Numbered from the stretch's first letter, positions 10,148-19,540 are shown. The stretch: DNA of 64,000 nt from Luteimonas sp. S4-F44 (GCF_022637415.1 NZ_CP093340.1:930001-994000); one strand, 5' to 3'. Program-made: numbers and translations. Notes: generated from the sequence alone by a model not told the origin.

Positions 10148-11107
10148 ATGAAAGAAGAACGCAATCTCCTGATCTTCTCGGGCAACGCCAATCGCCCGCT
10201 TGCCAAGTCCGTCTGTCGCGAGCTGGGTGTGCGCCAGGGGCGGGCGCTGGTGTCCACGTTCTCCGACGGCGAGGTGCAGGTCGAGATCGAGGAGACCGTG
10301 CGTCGCCAGGACGTGTTCGTCCTGCAGCCCACCTGCGCGCCCTCGGCCGAGAATCTGATGGAGCTGCTGGTGCTGATCGATGCGCTCAAGCGCGCATCGG
10401 TATCGAGCGTCACCGCGGTGATCCCGTACTTCGGCTACTCGCGCCAGGACCGCCGGCTGCGCTCGAGCCGCGTGCCGATCACCGCCAAGGTCGCCGCGCG
10501 CATCATCACCGCCGCCGGTGCCGATCGCGTGCTGACGGTCGACCTGCATGCCGACCAGATCCAGGGCTTTTTCGATATCCCGGTCGACAACGTCTATGCT
10601 TCGCCGCTGCTGCTGGCCGACATCTGGCGCGCGCACGGCACCGACAATCTGATCGTCGTGTCCCCGGACGTCGGCGGCGTGGTGCGCGCGCGCGCGATCG
10701 CCAAGCGGCTCGACGATGCGGACCTGGCGATCATCGACAAGCGCCGTCCGCGCGCGAACGTCGCCACGGTGATGAACATCATCGGCGACGTGCAGGGCAA
10801 GACCTGCGTGCTGGTCGACGACATCGTCGATACCGCCGGCACGCTGTGCGCCGCCGCCGCCGCGCTCAAGGCCCAGGGGGCGATCAAGGTCGTCGCCTAT
10901 TGCACGCACGCGGTGCTGTCGGGGGCTGCGATCGACAACATCAACAAGTCCCAGCTCGACGAGATGGTCGTCACCGACACCATTCCGCTGTCGGAAGCCG
11001 CGCGCAACTGCGCGCGCATCCGCCAGCTCAGCGTCGCCGAACTGCTCGCCGAGACGATCCGCCGGATCGCATTCGGCGAGTCGGTCAGCTCGCTGTACGT
11101 CGATTGA
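10148..11107 (+). CDS. prs: Ribose-phosphate pyrophosphokinase
   Basis: 319-residue enzyme that makes PRPP from ribose-5-phosphate and ATP for nucleotide, histidine and tryptophan synthesis. It has the ATP-loop region FGYSRQDRR, the divalent cation-binding [12 protein letters not shown], and the ribose-5-phosphate loop [11 protein letters not shown] near the C-terminus. Length and motifs are those of class I PRPP synthase. The Shine-Dalgarno is poor (GGAATCTCC upstream of ATG). rplY follows 86 bases on; the spacer holds two small hairpins (11123-11142 and 11152-11165, the latter with a GCGA loop). Confidence 0.97.
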   Translation: MKEERNLLIFSGNANRPLAKSVCRELGVRQGRALVSTFSDGEVQVEIEETVRRQDVFVLQPTCAPSAENLMELLVLIDALKRASVSSVTAVIPYFGYSRQDRRLRSSRVPITAKVAARIITAAGADRVLTVDLHADQIQGFFDIPVDNVYASPLLLADIWRAHGTDNLIVVSPDVGGVVRARAIAKRLDDADLAIIDKRRPRANVATVMNIIGDVQGKTCVLVDDIVDTAGTLCAAAAALKAQGAIKVVAYCTHAVLSGAAIDNINKSQLDEMVVTDTIPLSEAARNCARIRQLSVAELLAETIRRIAFGESVSSLYVD

Positions 11108-11193
11108 TCCCAACCCAACCGGCTCTTCTGGTCGCGGAAGAGTCAATCCAACCGCCGCGAGGCGGAATCATCGCAACATCAAGAGTGAATCCA

Positions 11194-11847
11194 ATGGCCA
11201 TTTCGCATGAAATCAAGGTGCAGCGCCGCGAGGACGAGGGGAAGGGTGCGAGCCGCCGCCTCCGTCACGCCGGTGAAGTGCCTGCTGTCGTCTACGGCGG
11301 CGATCTCGCACCGGTGAGCATCAAGCTCAGCCACAACGATGTCTGGCTCGCCAGCCAGCACGAGTGGTTCTACGCGTCGATCCTGGACCTGAGCCTCAAT
11401 GGCGACATCCAGAAGGTGCTGCTGCGCGATATGCAGCGTCACCCGTTCAAGCAGCAGATCCTGCACCTGGACTTCCAGCGCGTGAACGACAACGAGGTGA
11501 TCAAGACGGCGGTGCAGCTGCACTTCCTCAACGAGGACACCTCGCCGGCCGGCAAGGCGGGCGACGTGATCGTGATGCACGAACTCACCGAAGTCACCGT
11601 GACCTGCCTGCCCAAGGACCTGCCGTCCTCGATCGAGGTCGACCTGGGCAATCTGACGGTCGGCGACATCATCCACCTCTCGGCACTGAAGCTGCCCAAG
11701 GGCGTGGAGATTCCCGAGCTGGCGCTGGGCCCCGACCACGACGTCGCCGTCGTCGTCGCCAAGCACGGCCGTGTCGAAGCCGAGCCTGAAGAGGGCGAAG
11801 CTGCGTCGGCCGACGTGCCGGCGACCAAGGCCGCGAAGGAAGAGTGA
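11194..11847 (+). CDS. rplY: 50S ribosomal protein L25 (CTC/Ctc-type)
   Basis: 217 residues, the long form: an N-terminal L25 domain that binds 5S rRNA plus a C-terminal TL5/CTC beta domain. E. coli L25 is only about 94 residues, so the second domain is the difference. The tail is acidic and Ala-rich (EPEEGEAASAD). The start MAISHEIKVQ at 11194 is the family start; the frame is open upstream but only as a shadow of prs. It lies between prs and pth, as in most relatives. Confidence 0.95.
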   Translation: MAISHEIKVQRREDEGKGASRRLRHAGEVPAVVYGGDLAPVSIKLSHNDVWLASQHEWFYASILDLSLNGDIQKVLLRDMQRHPFKQQILHLDFQRVNDNEVIKTAVQLHFLNEDTSPAGKAGDVIVMHELTEVTVTCLPKDLPSSIEVDLGNLTVGDIIHLSALKLPKGVEIPELALGPDHDVAVVVAKHGRVEAEPEEGEAASADVPATKAAKEE

Positions 11848-11899
11848 TCCCGTCGCGGACGCGCGCGCCTGTCGGTGCGCGCGTCCCGGCGGCGTTGCG

Positions 11900-12484
11900 A
11901 TGACGACCGGTCTGCAATTGATCGTGGGACTGGGCAATCCCGGTCCCGAGCACGCGCGAACCCGGCACAACGCCGGGTTCCGTGTCGTCGATGAGATCGC
12001 CGCACGCGCCGGCGAGGCGTTCGGCATCGACGCCAAGCTGTTCGGCGAAACCGCGCGGGTGCGGATCGGCGGCCATGACGTGCGCCTGCTCAAGCCGGCG
12101 ACCTTCATGAACCTCAGCGGCAAGTCGGTGTTGGCTGCGCAGCGGTTCTGGAAGATCGACCCCGAGCGCACGCTGATCGCCCACGACGAGCTGGACTTGC
12201 CGCCCGGCGTGGCCCGGTTCAAGTTCGACGGCGGCCATGGCGGGCAGAACGGCTTGCGCGACACGATGCGGTTGCTGGGCCACGGTCGGTTCCATCGCCT
12301 GCGCATCGGCATCGGTCATCCCGGCCACCGCGACAAGGTCACGCCCTGGGTGCTGGGCCGGCCAAGCGCCGACGACGACATTCTGATCGGCCGCGCCGTG
12401 GACGATGCGATCGACGCACTGCCGCTCGCACTGGCGGGCAATTTCATGGACGCGATGACGCGGCTGCATACGGCGAAGCCGTAA
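11900..12484 (+). CDS. pth: Peptidyl-tRNA hydrolase
   Basis: 194-residue esterase that recycles peptidyl-tRNAs dropped by the ribosome. The catalytic His23 is in TRHNAGF, with conserved GLGNPG (10-15), FMNLSG, and HDELDLP carrying the catalytic Asp. The ATG at 11900 has a weak Shine-Dalgarno. The stop codon lies inside the left arm of a long inverted repeat that fills the gap to ychF. Confidence 0.96.
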   Translation: MTTGLQLIVGLGNPGPEHARTRHNAGFRVVDEIAARAGEAFGIDAKLFGETARVRIGGHDVRLLKPATFMNLSGKSVLAAQRFWKIDPERTLIAHDELDLPPGVARFKFDGGHGGQNGLRDTMRLLGHGRFHRLRIGIGHPGHRDKVTPWVLGRPSADDDILIGRAVDDAIDALPLALAGNFMDAMTRLHTAKP

Positions 12485-12561
12485 TTGGTGATTGGCGATT
12501 CGCCGCGGCATGCGCCGGCGCGTTCGAATCCCCAATCACGAATTACGAATCACGAATCACG
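12482..12561. repeat. Inverted repeat plus tandem AATCACG heptamers
   Basis: A 21-base left arm (12482-12502) matches the reverse complement of 12525-12545 at 19 of 21 positions, around a 22-base GC-rich loop. The right arm runs into four tandem heptamers, AATCACG, AATTACG, AATCACG, AATCACG (12534-12561), ending nine bases before the ychF start. Related heptamers precede the second tuf gene. It resembles dispersed intergenic repeats of the xanthomonads. It overlaps the pth stop codon. Confidence 0.75.
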
Positions 12562-12569
12562 GACGCGCC

Positions 12570-13661
12570 ATGGGCATCAAATGCGGCATCGTCGGCCTGC
12601 CGAACGTCGGCAAGTCGACTCTCTTCAATGCGCTGACCAAGGCGGGCATCGCTGCGGCCAACTTCCCGTTCTGCACGATCGAGCCGAACGTCGGCATCGT
12701 GCCGGTGCCGGACCTGCGTCTGAACGCGCTGGCGACGATCGTCAAGCCGCAGAAGGTGCTGCCGACGGCGGTCGAGTTCGTCGACATCGCCGGGCTGGTC
12801 GCGGGCGCGGCCAGCGGCGAAGGCCTGGGCAACAAGTTCCTGTCGCACATCCGCGAGGTTGATGCGATCACGCATGTCGTGCGCTGCTTCGAGAACCCCG
12901 ACGTCATCCACGTCAACAACAAAGTCGATCCGATCGCCGACATCGAGACGATCGACACCGAGCTGGCGCTGGCCGATCTCGATTCGGTCGAGCGCGCACT
13001 GCAGCGCGCCGAGCGTTCGGCCAAGACCGGCGACAAGGATGCGAAGGTCCGCGCCGAGGTGCTCGGCCGCGTGCATAAGGGCCTGGCTGACGGGCGGCCG
13101 GTGCGCGCGCTCGCGCTGTCGGACGACGACCGCGCGGCGATCCGCGACCTGTTCCTGCTCACCGCCAAGCCGGTGCTGTACATCGCCAACGTGCTCGAAG
13201 ACGGCTTCGAGAACAATCCGCACCTTGATGCGGTGCGTGCGCGCGCCGTGGGTGAGGGCGCCGAGGTCGTGCCGGTGTCGGCGGCGATCGAAGAGGAACT
13301 GTCGCAGCTCGATGATGCCGACCGCGACGCGTTCCTGGCCGACCTCGGGCTCGACGAGCCGGGTCTTAACCGGGTGATCCGCGCCGCCTATGGCCTGCTG
13401 GCGCTGCAGACCTACTTCACTGCCGGCGTCAAGGAAGTGCGGGCGTGGACAGTGAAGATCGGCGCGACCGCGCCACAGGCCGCGGCGGTCATCCATACCG
13501 ACTTCGAGAAGGGCTTCATCCGCGCCGAGGTCGTCGGTTACGACGACTTCATCCGCTACGGTGGCGAATCGGGCGCCAAGGAAGCTGGCAAGTGGCGCCT
13601 GGAAGGCAAGGAGTACATCGTCAAGGACGGCGACGTGATGCACTTCCGCTTCAACGTCTGA
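12570..13661 (+). CDS. ychF: Redox-regulated ATPase YchF (Obg-like)
   Basis: 363-residue Obg-family P-loop protein that prefers ATP, binds ribosomes and influences stress responses. G1 is GLPNVGKST (9-17), G3 is DIAGL, and the usual NKxD motif is replaced by a degenerate N..E motif (NVLED), the mark of the YchF subgroup. A C-terminal TGS domain runs over about 280-363 ([29 protein letters not shown]). The pth-ychF pairing is conserved. A strong terminator follows. Confidence 0.95.
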   Translation: MGIKCGIVGLPNVGKSTLFNALTKAGIAAANFPFCTIEPNVGIVPVPDLRLNALATIVKPQKVLPTAVEFVDIAGLVAGAASGEGLGNKFLSHIREVDAITHVVRCFENPDVIHVNNKVDPIADIETIDTELALADLDSVERALQRAERSAKTGDKDAKVRAEVLGRVHKGLADGRPVRALALSDDDRAAIRDLFLLTAKPVLYIANVLEDGFENNPHLDAVRARAVGEGAEVVPVSAAIEEELSQLDDADRDAFLADLGLDEPGLNRVIRAAYGLLALQTYFTAGVKEVRAWTVKIGATAPQAAAVIHTDFEKGFIRAEVVGYDDFIRYGGESGAKEAGKWRLEGKEYIVKDGDVMHFRFNV

Positions 13662-13723
13662 TCTGCGTCGAGGGGCTTTGGCGTGAGTTTCGCCGTCTGA
13701 GTCCTTGAAGGTCGAGTATCGCC

Positions 13724-13747
13724 AAAGGCGTCCTTCGGGGCGCCTTT
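13724..13747 (+). terminator. Rho-independent terminator after ychF
   Basis: AAAGGCGTCC pairs with GGGCGCCTTT (10 bp, one G-T pair) around a TTCG tetraloop. The stem begins in an A-run and ends in a T-run, so it could work in both directions. It closes the prs-rplY-pth-ychF unit. Confidence 0.85.
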
Positions 13748-13866
13748 CGCGTGTATGGCACCCATGGGCAGGCGCCGCATGTGGGCAGCGATGGCCGCGA
13801 CGCGTCGCGTGTCGATGGGCTGCGGCCCGCCTACACTCGACGTCTCGTTATGTCACCGGAGTTCCC

Positions 13867-14934
13867 ATGCGCGCCCTCGCCCTGTCCGCCTGCGTTCTGC
13901 TGTCGAGCGCCGTCCTCGTTCCATCTCCGGCCGTCGCGTCCGGTGCGGCGCCGGACCAGGTCGCGCCCGGCCCGGTGCTGGCGATCCACGGCGGCGCCGG
14001 GGTCGTGCGCGGCAATCTCACGCCCGAGGAAGAGGCGTCGGCGCGCGCGGCGCTGGCGCTGGCCCTGCGCACCGGTCATGCCTTGCTGCGCGAGGGGCGG
14101 CCGGCGCTCGATGCGGTGGTCGCGGCGGTGACCGTGCTCGAAGACGATCCGGCGTTCAATGCCGGTCGCGGCGCGGTCTTCACCCACGAGGGCCACAACG
14201 AGCTCGACGCTTCGCTGATGGATGGGGCCACACGCGCCGCGGGTGCAGTCGCGGGCGTGCGGCGGATCCGCAATCCGATCCAGCTCGCAAGGCGGGTCAT
14301 GGAGGACTCCCCGCATGTGATGCTAATCGGCGAGGGCGCCGAGGCGTTCGCCCACTCGCAGGGCGTCGAGCTGATCGATCCGATCTGGTTCCGGACCGAG
14401 AAGCGCTGGCAGCAACTGCAAAAGGCCCGCGCCGAGGGCGCAGCGGGCGGGCGCGCCGCGACCGTCGTCGCCGACGACCCGCTGCGTTACTTCGGGACCG
14501 TCGGCGCGGTCGCGCTCGACACGCGAGGCGCACTGGCCGCGGCGACCTCGACCGGTGGCATGACCGATAAGCGCTGGGGGCGCGTCGGCGATGCACCGGT
14601 GATCGGCGCCGGCACCTGGGCCGACGCGCGGTGTGCGGTCTCGGGCACCGGTTGGGGTGAGTTCTACATCCGCAGCGCCGCCGCGCACGCCATCTGCAGC
14701 CGCGTCGGGCTGCTGGGCGAGGGCATCGGCGAGGCGGCGGCCGCGGTGATCGACCGGGACATCCCGGCGATGGGCGGCAATGGCGGCGCGATCGCGCTCG
14801 ATGCCGCCGGCAACATCGCCATGCCGTTCAACACCGAGGGCATGTACCGGGGCTGGATCGGCGCCGACGGCGTGCCGCATGTCGCGATCGGACGCGACGA
14901 TGTGTCTGCAGAGGATGGCGCGTCGGCGCGTTGA
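13867..14934 (+). CDS. Isoaspartyl peptidase/L-asparaginase (Ntn hydrolase), exported
   Basis: 355-residue Ntn hydrolase that cleaves isoaspartyl dipeptides or asparagine. Residues 1 to about 24 are a signal peptide (MRALALSACVLLSSAV, end AVA), so it is predicted periplasmic, unlike cytoplasmic E. coli IaaA. HGGAG (41-45), NAGRGAVF (98-105) and the autocleavage site G210/T211 in FGTVGAVA are present; Thr211 would be the nucleophile of the beta subunit. GTGWGEF and GGNGG match substrate-binding loops. It has its own spacer after the ychF terminator. Confidence 0.9.
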   Translation: MRALALSACVLLSSAVLVPSPAVASGAAPDQVAPGPVLAIHGGAGVVRGNLTPEEEASARAALALALRTGHALLREGRPALDAVVAAVTVLEDDPAFNAGRGAVFTHEGHNELDASLMDGATRAAGAVAGVRRIRNPIQLARRVMEDSPHVMLIGEGAEAFAHSQGVELIDPIWFRTEKRWQQLQKARAEGAAGGRAATVVADDPLRYFGTVGAVALDTRGALAAATSTGGMTDKRWGRVGDAPVIGAGTWADARCAVSGTGWGEFYIRSAAAHAICSRVGLLGEGIGEAAAAVIDRDIPAMGGNGGAIALDAAGNIAMPFNTEGMYRGWIGADGVPHVAIGRDDVSAEDGASAR

Positions 14935-15010
14935 CCGGTACTATGCGCGCCCCGCCATCGCGTACCGCAGGTACCGGGGCGGGGCAGCCTGGCTCCACCG
15001 CACCGCGGCG

Positions 15011-15039
15011 TTGACAGGAAGGAGAACTGGCCCCAAAAT
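15011..15039 (+). promoter_or_regulatory. Promoter of the tRNA-Tyr-Gly-Thr (tuf) unit
   Basis: A perfect -35 TTGACA (15011-15016), a 17-base spacer and a -10 CAAAAT (15034-15039, four of six). The bases after the -10 are GC-rich (CGCGGGC), the discriminator type of stringently controlled stable-RNA promoters. The first tRNA starts 35 bases downstream. Confidence 0.7.
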
Positions 15040-15073
15040 CGCGGGCTGTTTTCACCGGCAGCGCGAAATCGCC

Positions 15074-15159
15074 GGAGGGATACCCAAGTGGCCAACGGGG
15101 GCAGACTGTAAATCTGCTGGCTTACGCCTTCGGTGGTTCGAATCCACCTCCCTCCACCA
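15074..15159 (+). tRNA. tRNA-Tyr (anticodon GTA)
   Basis: 86 bases, class II with a long variable arm. GGAGGGA (15074-15080) pairs with TCCCTCC; the discriminator is A and CCA is encoded. The anticodon GTA is at 15108-15110. It is first in a three-tRNA cluster that resembles the E. coli tyrU-glyT-thrT-tufB locus. Confidence 0.97.
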
Positions 15160-15221
15160 TTTTGCAGTTCGGTGGAACGAACAAGCAGTGCGACAGGTTG
15201 TGCGGCAGGCTGGATCCCGGT

Positions 15222-15295
<74 letters not shown>

Positions 15296-15332
15296 TTGAC
15301 GGCTCCGGCCGCATCCAGAGGTTGAAATCGTT

Positions 15333-15408
15333 GCTCACGTAGCTCAGTCGGTAGAGCACCTCCTTGGTAAGGAGGAGGTCGAAGGTTCGATTCCTTTCGT
15401 GAGCACCA
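15333..15408 (+). tRNA. tRNA-Thr (anticodon GGT)
   Basis: 76 bases with CCA. GCTCACG (15333-15339) pairs with CGTGAGC; the loop TTGGTAA holds GGT at 15366-15368, reading ACC and ACT. It is last in the cluster and is followed by a terminator-like hairpin before tuf. Confidence 0.97.
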
Positions 15409-15430
15409 CATCTATGCGGATCCTTCCGCG

Positions 15431-15460
15431 AAAAGCCCGGCCCTGCATGGCCGGACTTTT
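15431..15460 (+). terminator. Terminator or attenuator between tRNA-Thr and tuf
   Basis: AAAAG pairs with CTTTT and CCGGCC with GGCCGG, with one C-A mismatch, around CTGCAT. A T-run is part of the 3' arm. It may end most tRNA transcripts while letting some continue into tuf, which starts 45 bases on. I see no separate strong tuf promoter in between. Confidence 0.65.
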
Positions 15461-15504
15461 CATAAAGGCAGTCATTCACAAACGTTCAGCGAGACAAGGC
15501 AGCC

Positions 15505-16695
15505 ATGGCAAAGGGTAAGTTCGAGCGCACCAAGCCGCACGTCAATGTCGGCACGATCGGTCACGTCGACCACGGCAAGACGACGCTGACGGCGGCGCTG
15601 ACGAAGATCGGCGCTGAGCGTTTCGGCGGCGAGTTCAAGGCCTACGACGCGATCGACGCGGCGCCGGAAGAGAAGGCGCGCGGCATCACGATCTCGACCG
15701 CGCACGTGGAATACGAGAGCCCGACGCGCCACTACGCGCACGTCGATTGCCCGGGCCACGCGGACTACGTCAAGAACATGATCACCGGTGCGGCGCAGAT
15801 GGACGGCGCGATCCTGGTGTGCTCGGCCGCTGACGGCCCGATGCCGCAGACGCGCGAGCACATCCTGTTGTCGCGTCAGGTCGGCGTGCCGTACATCGTC
15901 GTGTTCCTGAACAAGGCCGACATGGTGGACGACGCCGAGCTGCTCGAGCTGGTCGAGATGGAAGTGCGCGAGCTGCTGAGCAAGTACGAGTTCCCGGGCG
16001 ACGACACCCCGATCATCTCGGGTTCGGCGCGCCTGGCGCTGGAAGGCGACCAGTCGGAGATCGGCGTGCCTGCGATCCTGAAGCTGGTCGACGCGCTGGA
16101 CACCTGGATTCCGGAGCCGGAGCGCGACATCGACAAGGCGTTCCTGATGCCGGTCGAGGATGTGTTCTCGATCTCGGGTCGCGGCACGGTGGTCACGGGC
16201 CGTATCGAGCGCGGCATCATCAAGGTCGGCGACGAAATCGAAATCGTCGGTATCCGTCCGGTGCAGAAGACGACCGTCACGGGCGTCGAGATGTTCCGCA
16301 AGCTGCTCGACCAGGGCCAGGCGGGCGACAACGCCGGTCTGCTGCTGCGCGGCACCAAGCGTGACGACGTCGAGCGTGGCCAGGTGCTGGCCAAGCCGGG
16401 TTCGATCAAGCCGCACACCGACTTCGAGGCCGAGGTCTACGTGCTGTCGAAGGACGAGGGTGGCCGTCACACGCCGTTCTTCAAGGGCTACCGTCCGCAG
16501 TTCTACTTCCGCACCACCGACATCACCGGTGCGGTGGAGCTGCCGGAAGGCACCGAGATGGTGATGCCGGGCGACAACGTGAAGATGGTGGTCACGCTGA
16601 TCAACCCGGTGGCGATGGACGAAGGTCTGCGCTTCGCGATCCGCGAAGGCGGCCGGACCGTCGGCGCCGGCGTGGTGGCCAAGATCCTGAAGTAA
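15505..16695 (+). CDS. tuf: Elongation factor Tu (first copy)
   Basis: 396-residue GTPase that delivers aminoacyl-tRNA to the ribosomal A site. GHVDHGKT (19-26) is the P-loop, DCPGH the G3 motif, NKAD the G4 motif, and SARLAL near the end of the G domain serves as G5. Domains 2 and 3 follow ([15 protein letters not shown], then [13 protein letters not shown]). The protein is identical to that of the copy at 32933-34123; I counted seven nucleotide differences, all silent. Identity starts exactly at the ATG and runs 16 bases past the stop, which suggests gene conversion between the copies. Confidence 0.98.
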   Translation: MAKGKFERTKPHVNVGTIGHVDHGKTTLTAALTKIGAERFGGEFKAYDAIDAAPEEKARGITISTAHVEYESPTRHYAHVDCPGHADYVKNMITGAAQMDGAILVCSAADGPMPQTREHILLSRQVGVPYIVVFLNKADMVDDAELLELVEMEVRELLSKYEFPGDDTPIISGSARLALEGDQSEIGVPAILKLVDALDTWIPEPERDIDKAFLMPVEDVFSISGRGTVVTGRIERGIIKVGDEIEIVGIRPVQKTTVTGVEMFRKLLDQGQAGDNAGLLLRGTKRDDVERGQVLAKPGSIKPHTDFEAEVYVLSKDEGGRHTPFFKGYRPQFYFRTTDITGAVELPEGTEMVMPGDNVKMVVTLINPVAMDEGLRFAIREGGRTVGAGVVAKILK

Positions 16696-16764
16696 GCCCA
16701 CGGCCCGCGCGTTCACGCGTGCGGCGCCGGATCACTCTCGCTTCGCGGCGGGGGTGACGATTCA

Positions 16765-16792
16765 AAGGCGGGCCGGCAACCCGGTCCGCCTT
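16765..16792 (+). terminator. Rho-independent terminator after first tuf
   Basis: AAGGCGGGCCGG pairs with CCGGTCCGCCTT (12 bp, one G-T) around CAAC. A T-rich but interrupted stretch (CGTCGTCT) follows. tRNA-Trp begins 44 bases downstream and so needs its own promoter; GGGTATCCT (TATCCT at 16807-16812) is a weak -10 candidate with no good -35. Confidence 0.75.
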
Positions 16793-16835
16793 CGTCGTCT
16801 AAGGGGTATCCTGGGCGACGTGTTCCAACAGCCAC

Positions 16836-16911
<76 letters not shown>

Positions 16912-16983
16912 TTTTTGCGGAGCCTTTTCCGCACGGGCCCTGGCGCAGCGCGGCCTGGCCTGCCAAACGAGCAGTCGCAACCG

Positions 16984-17379
16984 ATGAGTCGCCGGGACTT
17001 GAACAGCAGAGTGGAACATTCGAAAGGCGCATCCTCTACGGATCTCGCCAAGTACGCCGCCGCCGCGCTGCTGGTCGTCGCCGGCGTCTTCGCCTTCTAC
17101 TGGTTCCAGGCGCAATTGGCCACGCCCGTGCGCAGCATCATCGTCGGCCTGTGCGTCGTCGGCGCCGCGGCGGTCTTCCTGACCACCGGCAAGGGCCATC
17201 AGACCCGCGAGTTCTTCTCGGAAACCCGTTTCGAGATGCGCAAGGTGGTCTGGCCGACGCGCCAGGAAGCGATGCGCCTGACCTGGATCGTCATCGTCGC
17301 GGTGATCCTCATCAGTTTGGTGCTGGCCGGTTTCGACCGGGTCATCCAGTGGCTCATCCAGCTCATCCTGCGGCAGTGA
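16984..17379 (+). CDS. secE: Preprotein translocase subunit SecE
   Basis: 131-residue inner-membrane clamp of the SecYEG channel. Three hydrophobic segments are visible (about 22-41, 47-66, 98-122), the three-TM form of gammaproteobacteria. The conserved amphipathic stretch before the last TM ([20 protein letters not shown]) is the family signature. I start at the ATG at 16984; upstream in-frame sequence overlaps tRNA-Trp. nusG follows 16 bases on. SecY is at 44093. Confidence 0.94.
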   Translation: MSRRDLNSRVEHSKGASSTDLAKYAAAALLVVAGVFAFYWFQAQLATPVRSIIVGLCVVGAAAVFLTTGKGHQTREFFSETRFEMRKVVWPTRQEAMRLTWIVIVAVILISLVLAGFDRVIQWLIQLILRQ

Positions 17380-17395
17380 CGGAGTAACGAACCTG

Positions 17396-17968
17396 ATGGA
17401 AACCGAAGGCGTCAAGCGCTGGTACGTCGTGCATGCCTATTCCGGCTTCGAAAAGTCGGTGGCACAGGCGCTGCGCGATCGGATTGCGCGGACCGGCATG
17501 CAGGACCGTTTCGGCGATGTCCTGGTACCGACCGAGGAAGTGATCGAAATGCGCTCCGGCCAGAAGCGCCGTTCCGAGCGCAAGTTCTTCCCCGGCTACG
17601 TCCTGGTGCAGATCCTGACCTCGGACGAGGGCGGCATCCCGCGCATGGATAACGAGAGCTGGCACCTGGTCAAGGAGACCCCGAAGGTGATGGGCTTCAT
17701 CGGTGGCACCGCAGACCGCCCGCTGCCGATCCGCGACGAGGAAGCCGCCGCGATTCTCGATCGCGTTCAGGAAGGTGTCGAGAAGCCGCGTCCGAAGGTG
17801 CTGTTCGAGGCCGGCCAGATGGTCCGCGTCGTCGACGGTCCGTTCAACGACTTCAACGGCGTCGTCGAGGAAGTCAACTACGAGAAGAGCCGGCTGCGCG
17901 TCGCCGTGCTGATCTTCGGCCGTTCGACCCCAGTCGAGCTGGAATTCGGGCAGGTCGAGAAGGCCTGA
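17396..17968 (+). CDS. nusG: Transcription termination/antitermination factor NusG
   Basis: 190-residue factor that binds RNA polymerase, suppresses pausing and links it to Rho or to ribosomal S10. The N-terminal NGN domain starts [13 protein letters not shown] and holds the FPGYVLV strand; a linker follows (about 120-137), then a KOW domain ([18 protein letters not shown]). It has a GGAG Shine-Dalgarno. The secE-nusG unit ends ahead of the rplK promoter. Its partner S10 is encoded in this window. Confidence 0.97.
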   Translation: METEGVKRWYVVHAYSGFEKSVAQALRDRIARTGMQDRFGDVLVPTEEVIEMRSGQKRRSERKFFPGYVLVQILTSDEGGIPRMDNESWHLVKETPKVMGFIGGTADRPLPIRDEEAAAILDRVQEGVEKPRPKVLFEAGQMVRVVDGPFNDFNGVVEEVNYEKSRLRVAVLIFGRSTPVELEFGQVEKA

Positions 17969-17987
17969 CCCGCGGCGCGCCGCCGAT

Positions 17988-18016
17988 GTGACGGGCGCGC
18001 CAAACCCTGCTATAGT
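17988..18016 (+). promoter_or_regulatory. Promoter of the rplK-rplA (L11) operon
   Basis: -35 GTGACG (17988-17993, four of six), a 17-base spacer, and an extended -10 TGC-TATAGT (18008-18016, five of six in the hexamer). It lies 153 bases before rplK, leaving a leader of about 145 bases. Confidence 0.75.
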
Positions 18017-18053
18017 GCCCGACTCACTGTCCGGTCGAGCAGGGCAAGCGCAT

Positions 18054-18074
18054 AGGCCGCCGCATGGGCGGCCT
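18054..18074 (+). other. Leader hairpin upstream of rplK
   Basis: AGGCCGCC pairs perfectly with GGCGGCCT (8 bp) around GCATG, followed by TTCG. It lies in the predicted rplK leader. It could be an attenuator or an mRNA stability element. In E. coli this leader carries the L1 binding site; I did not identify such a site with confidence. Confidence 0.5.
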
Positions 18075-18168
18075 TTCGCGCGGATGGACAACGTGAAGCC
18101 GGGACACGTGATTTTCCCGGCCCGATGGGGAGCCTGAGCACCAGGCGTTCGCACCCGGAGAGCACACA

Positions 18169-18597
18169 ATGGCAAAGAAAGTCGTCGGTTACATCAAGCT
18201 GCAGGTGAAGGCCGGGCAGGCCAACCCCTCGCCGCCGGTCGGTCCCGCGCTGGGTCAGCGTGGCCTGAACATCATGGAGTTCTGCAAGGCGTTCAACGCA
18301 GCGACCTCCAAGCTCGAGCCGGGTCTGCCGACCCCGGTCATCATCACCGCGTACTCCGACCGTACGTTCACCTTCATCACCAAGAGCACGCCGGCCACGG
18401 TGCTGCTGAAGAAGGCGGCGGGCGTGGGCTCGGGCTCCAAGCGTCCCAACACCGAGAAGGTGGGCAAGGTCACGCGCGCCCAGCTCGAGGACATCGCCAA
18501 GGCGAAGGAGCCGGATCTGACCGCAGCGGATCTGGATGCAGCAGTGCGCACCATCGCGGGCTCGGCCCGTTCGATGGGCCTGACGGTGGAGGGCTGA
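18169..18597 (+). CDS. rplK: 50S ribosomal protein L11
   Basis: 142-residue protein that binds the GTPase-associated region of 23S rRNA and is needed for RelA activation on stalled ribosomes. The N-terminal domain carries the conserved [16 protein letters not shown], where thiopeptide antibiotics contact; the C-terminal domain binds rRNA. It has a strong GGAGAG Shine-Dalgarno. Only four bases separate its stop from rplA, so the two are coupled. Confidence 0.98.
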   Translation: MAKKVVGYIKLQVKAGQANPSPPVGPALGQRGLNIMEFCKAFNAATSKLEPGLPTPVIITAYSDRTFTFITKSTPATVLLKKAAGVGSGSKRPNTEKVGKVTRAQLEDIAKAKEPDLTAADLDAAVRTIAGSARSMGLTVEG

Positions 18598-18601
18598 GAC
18601 C

Positions 18602-19303
18602 ATGGCACAGACCAAGCGACAGAAGCGGCTGCAGGCCGCGGTGCAGCCGGGCAAGAGCTACGGCATCGATGATGCGCTGAAGATCGTCAAGGACAACAGC
18701 AACGCCAAGTTCGCCGAGGCCGTGGACGTCGCCGTCCGCCTGGGCGTCGATGCGCGCAAGTCCGACCAGCAGGTCCGCGGCTCGACCGTGCTGCCCGCCG
18801 GTACCGGCAAGAGCGTGCGCGTCGCGGTGTTCGCCCCGGCCGGTGCCAAGGCCGACGAGGCGCTGGCCGCTGGTGCCGACGCCGTCGGCATGGACGATCT
18901 GGCCGAGAAGATGCAGGCCGGCGACATCAACTATGACGTCGTGATCGCGACCCCGGACGCGATGCGCGTCGTCGGCAAGCTCGGCACGCTGCTCGGCCCG
19001 CGCGGCCTGATGCCCAACCCGAAGGTCGGCACGGTGTCGCCGAACCCGGGCGAGGCGGTCAAGAACGCCAAGGGCGGTCAGGTCCGCTACCGCACCGACA
19101 AGGCCGGCATCATCCATTGCACGATCGGCAAGGCCGACTTCGACGCCGACAAGCTCAAGGAAAACCTGCAGGCGCTGCTCGCCGACCTGGTCAAGGCCAA
19201 GCCGGCCACCGCCAAGGGCCAGTACCTGCAGAAGATCTCGCTCAGCTCGACGATGGGCCCGGGCGTGATCGTCGACCAGTCCACGCTGAGCATCGCGCGC
19301 TGA
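18602..19303 (+). CDS. rplA: 50S ribosomal protein L1
   Basis: 233-residue protein of the mobile L1 stalk at the E site. [14 protein letters not shown] is the family signature. In E. coli, L1 represses its own operon by binding the rplK leader, and the same arrangement is possible here. The length matches the family. A strong hairpin (19321-19346) follows the stop. Confidence 0.98.
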   Translation: MAQTKRQKRLQAAVQPGKSYGIDDALKIVKDNSNAKFAEAVDVAVRLGVDARKSDQQVRGSTVLPAGTGKSVRVAVFAPAGAKADEALAAGADAVGMDDLAEKMQAGDINYDVVIATPDAMRVVGKLGTLLGPRGLMPNPKVGTVSPNPGEAVKNAKGGQVRYRTDKAGIIHCTIGKADFDADKLKENLQALLADLVKAKPATAKGQYLQKISLSSTMGPGVIVDQSTLSIAR

Positions 19304-19320
19304 TCGAGTGGTGATATCGC

Positions 19321-19352
19321 GCGTCGCCCCGTCCGCGGGGCGACGCCACTTT
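19321..19352 (+). terminator. Terminator-like hairpin after rplA
   Basis: GCGTCGCCCC pairs perfectly with GGGGCGACGC (10 bp) around GTCCGC, followed by CACTTTTG. The short T-run makes it a plausible partial terminator separating rplKA from rplJL. Confidence 0.7.
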
Positions 19353-19480
19353 TGGGGGCATCGCGACGGACCTGTGGTCCAGCGCGGCGCCGTCAAAGAC
19401 CGCAGGCGCGGTCTGGATCAACGTGGCGACGGGCATCGGATGCGCCCAATTGGCAGGGAATCGCCGCCACCGAGGATCGA

Positions 19481-19540
19481 GAGCGCTTAATCCCGAGGTG
19501 TCCGCACCAAAGGGCCTGCGCAGATGGTGATGCCCTTTCT
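19481..19540 (+). promoter_or_regulatory. L10-leader-like regulatory RNA with attenuator hairpin
   Basis: The 384-base gap 19304-19687 holds no gene. GCTTAATCCCGAGGTGT (inside 19484-19502) resembles, from memory, the conserved core of the ribosomal L10 leader, where an L10-L12 complex binds and represses rplJL. Just downstream AAAGGGC (19509-19515) pairs with GCCCTTT (19532-19538), followed by a T-rich stretch with GTTTTCT, which could be an attenuator. I see no convincing promoter in the gap, so readthrough from rplKA is possible. Confidence 0.6.
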
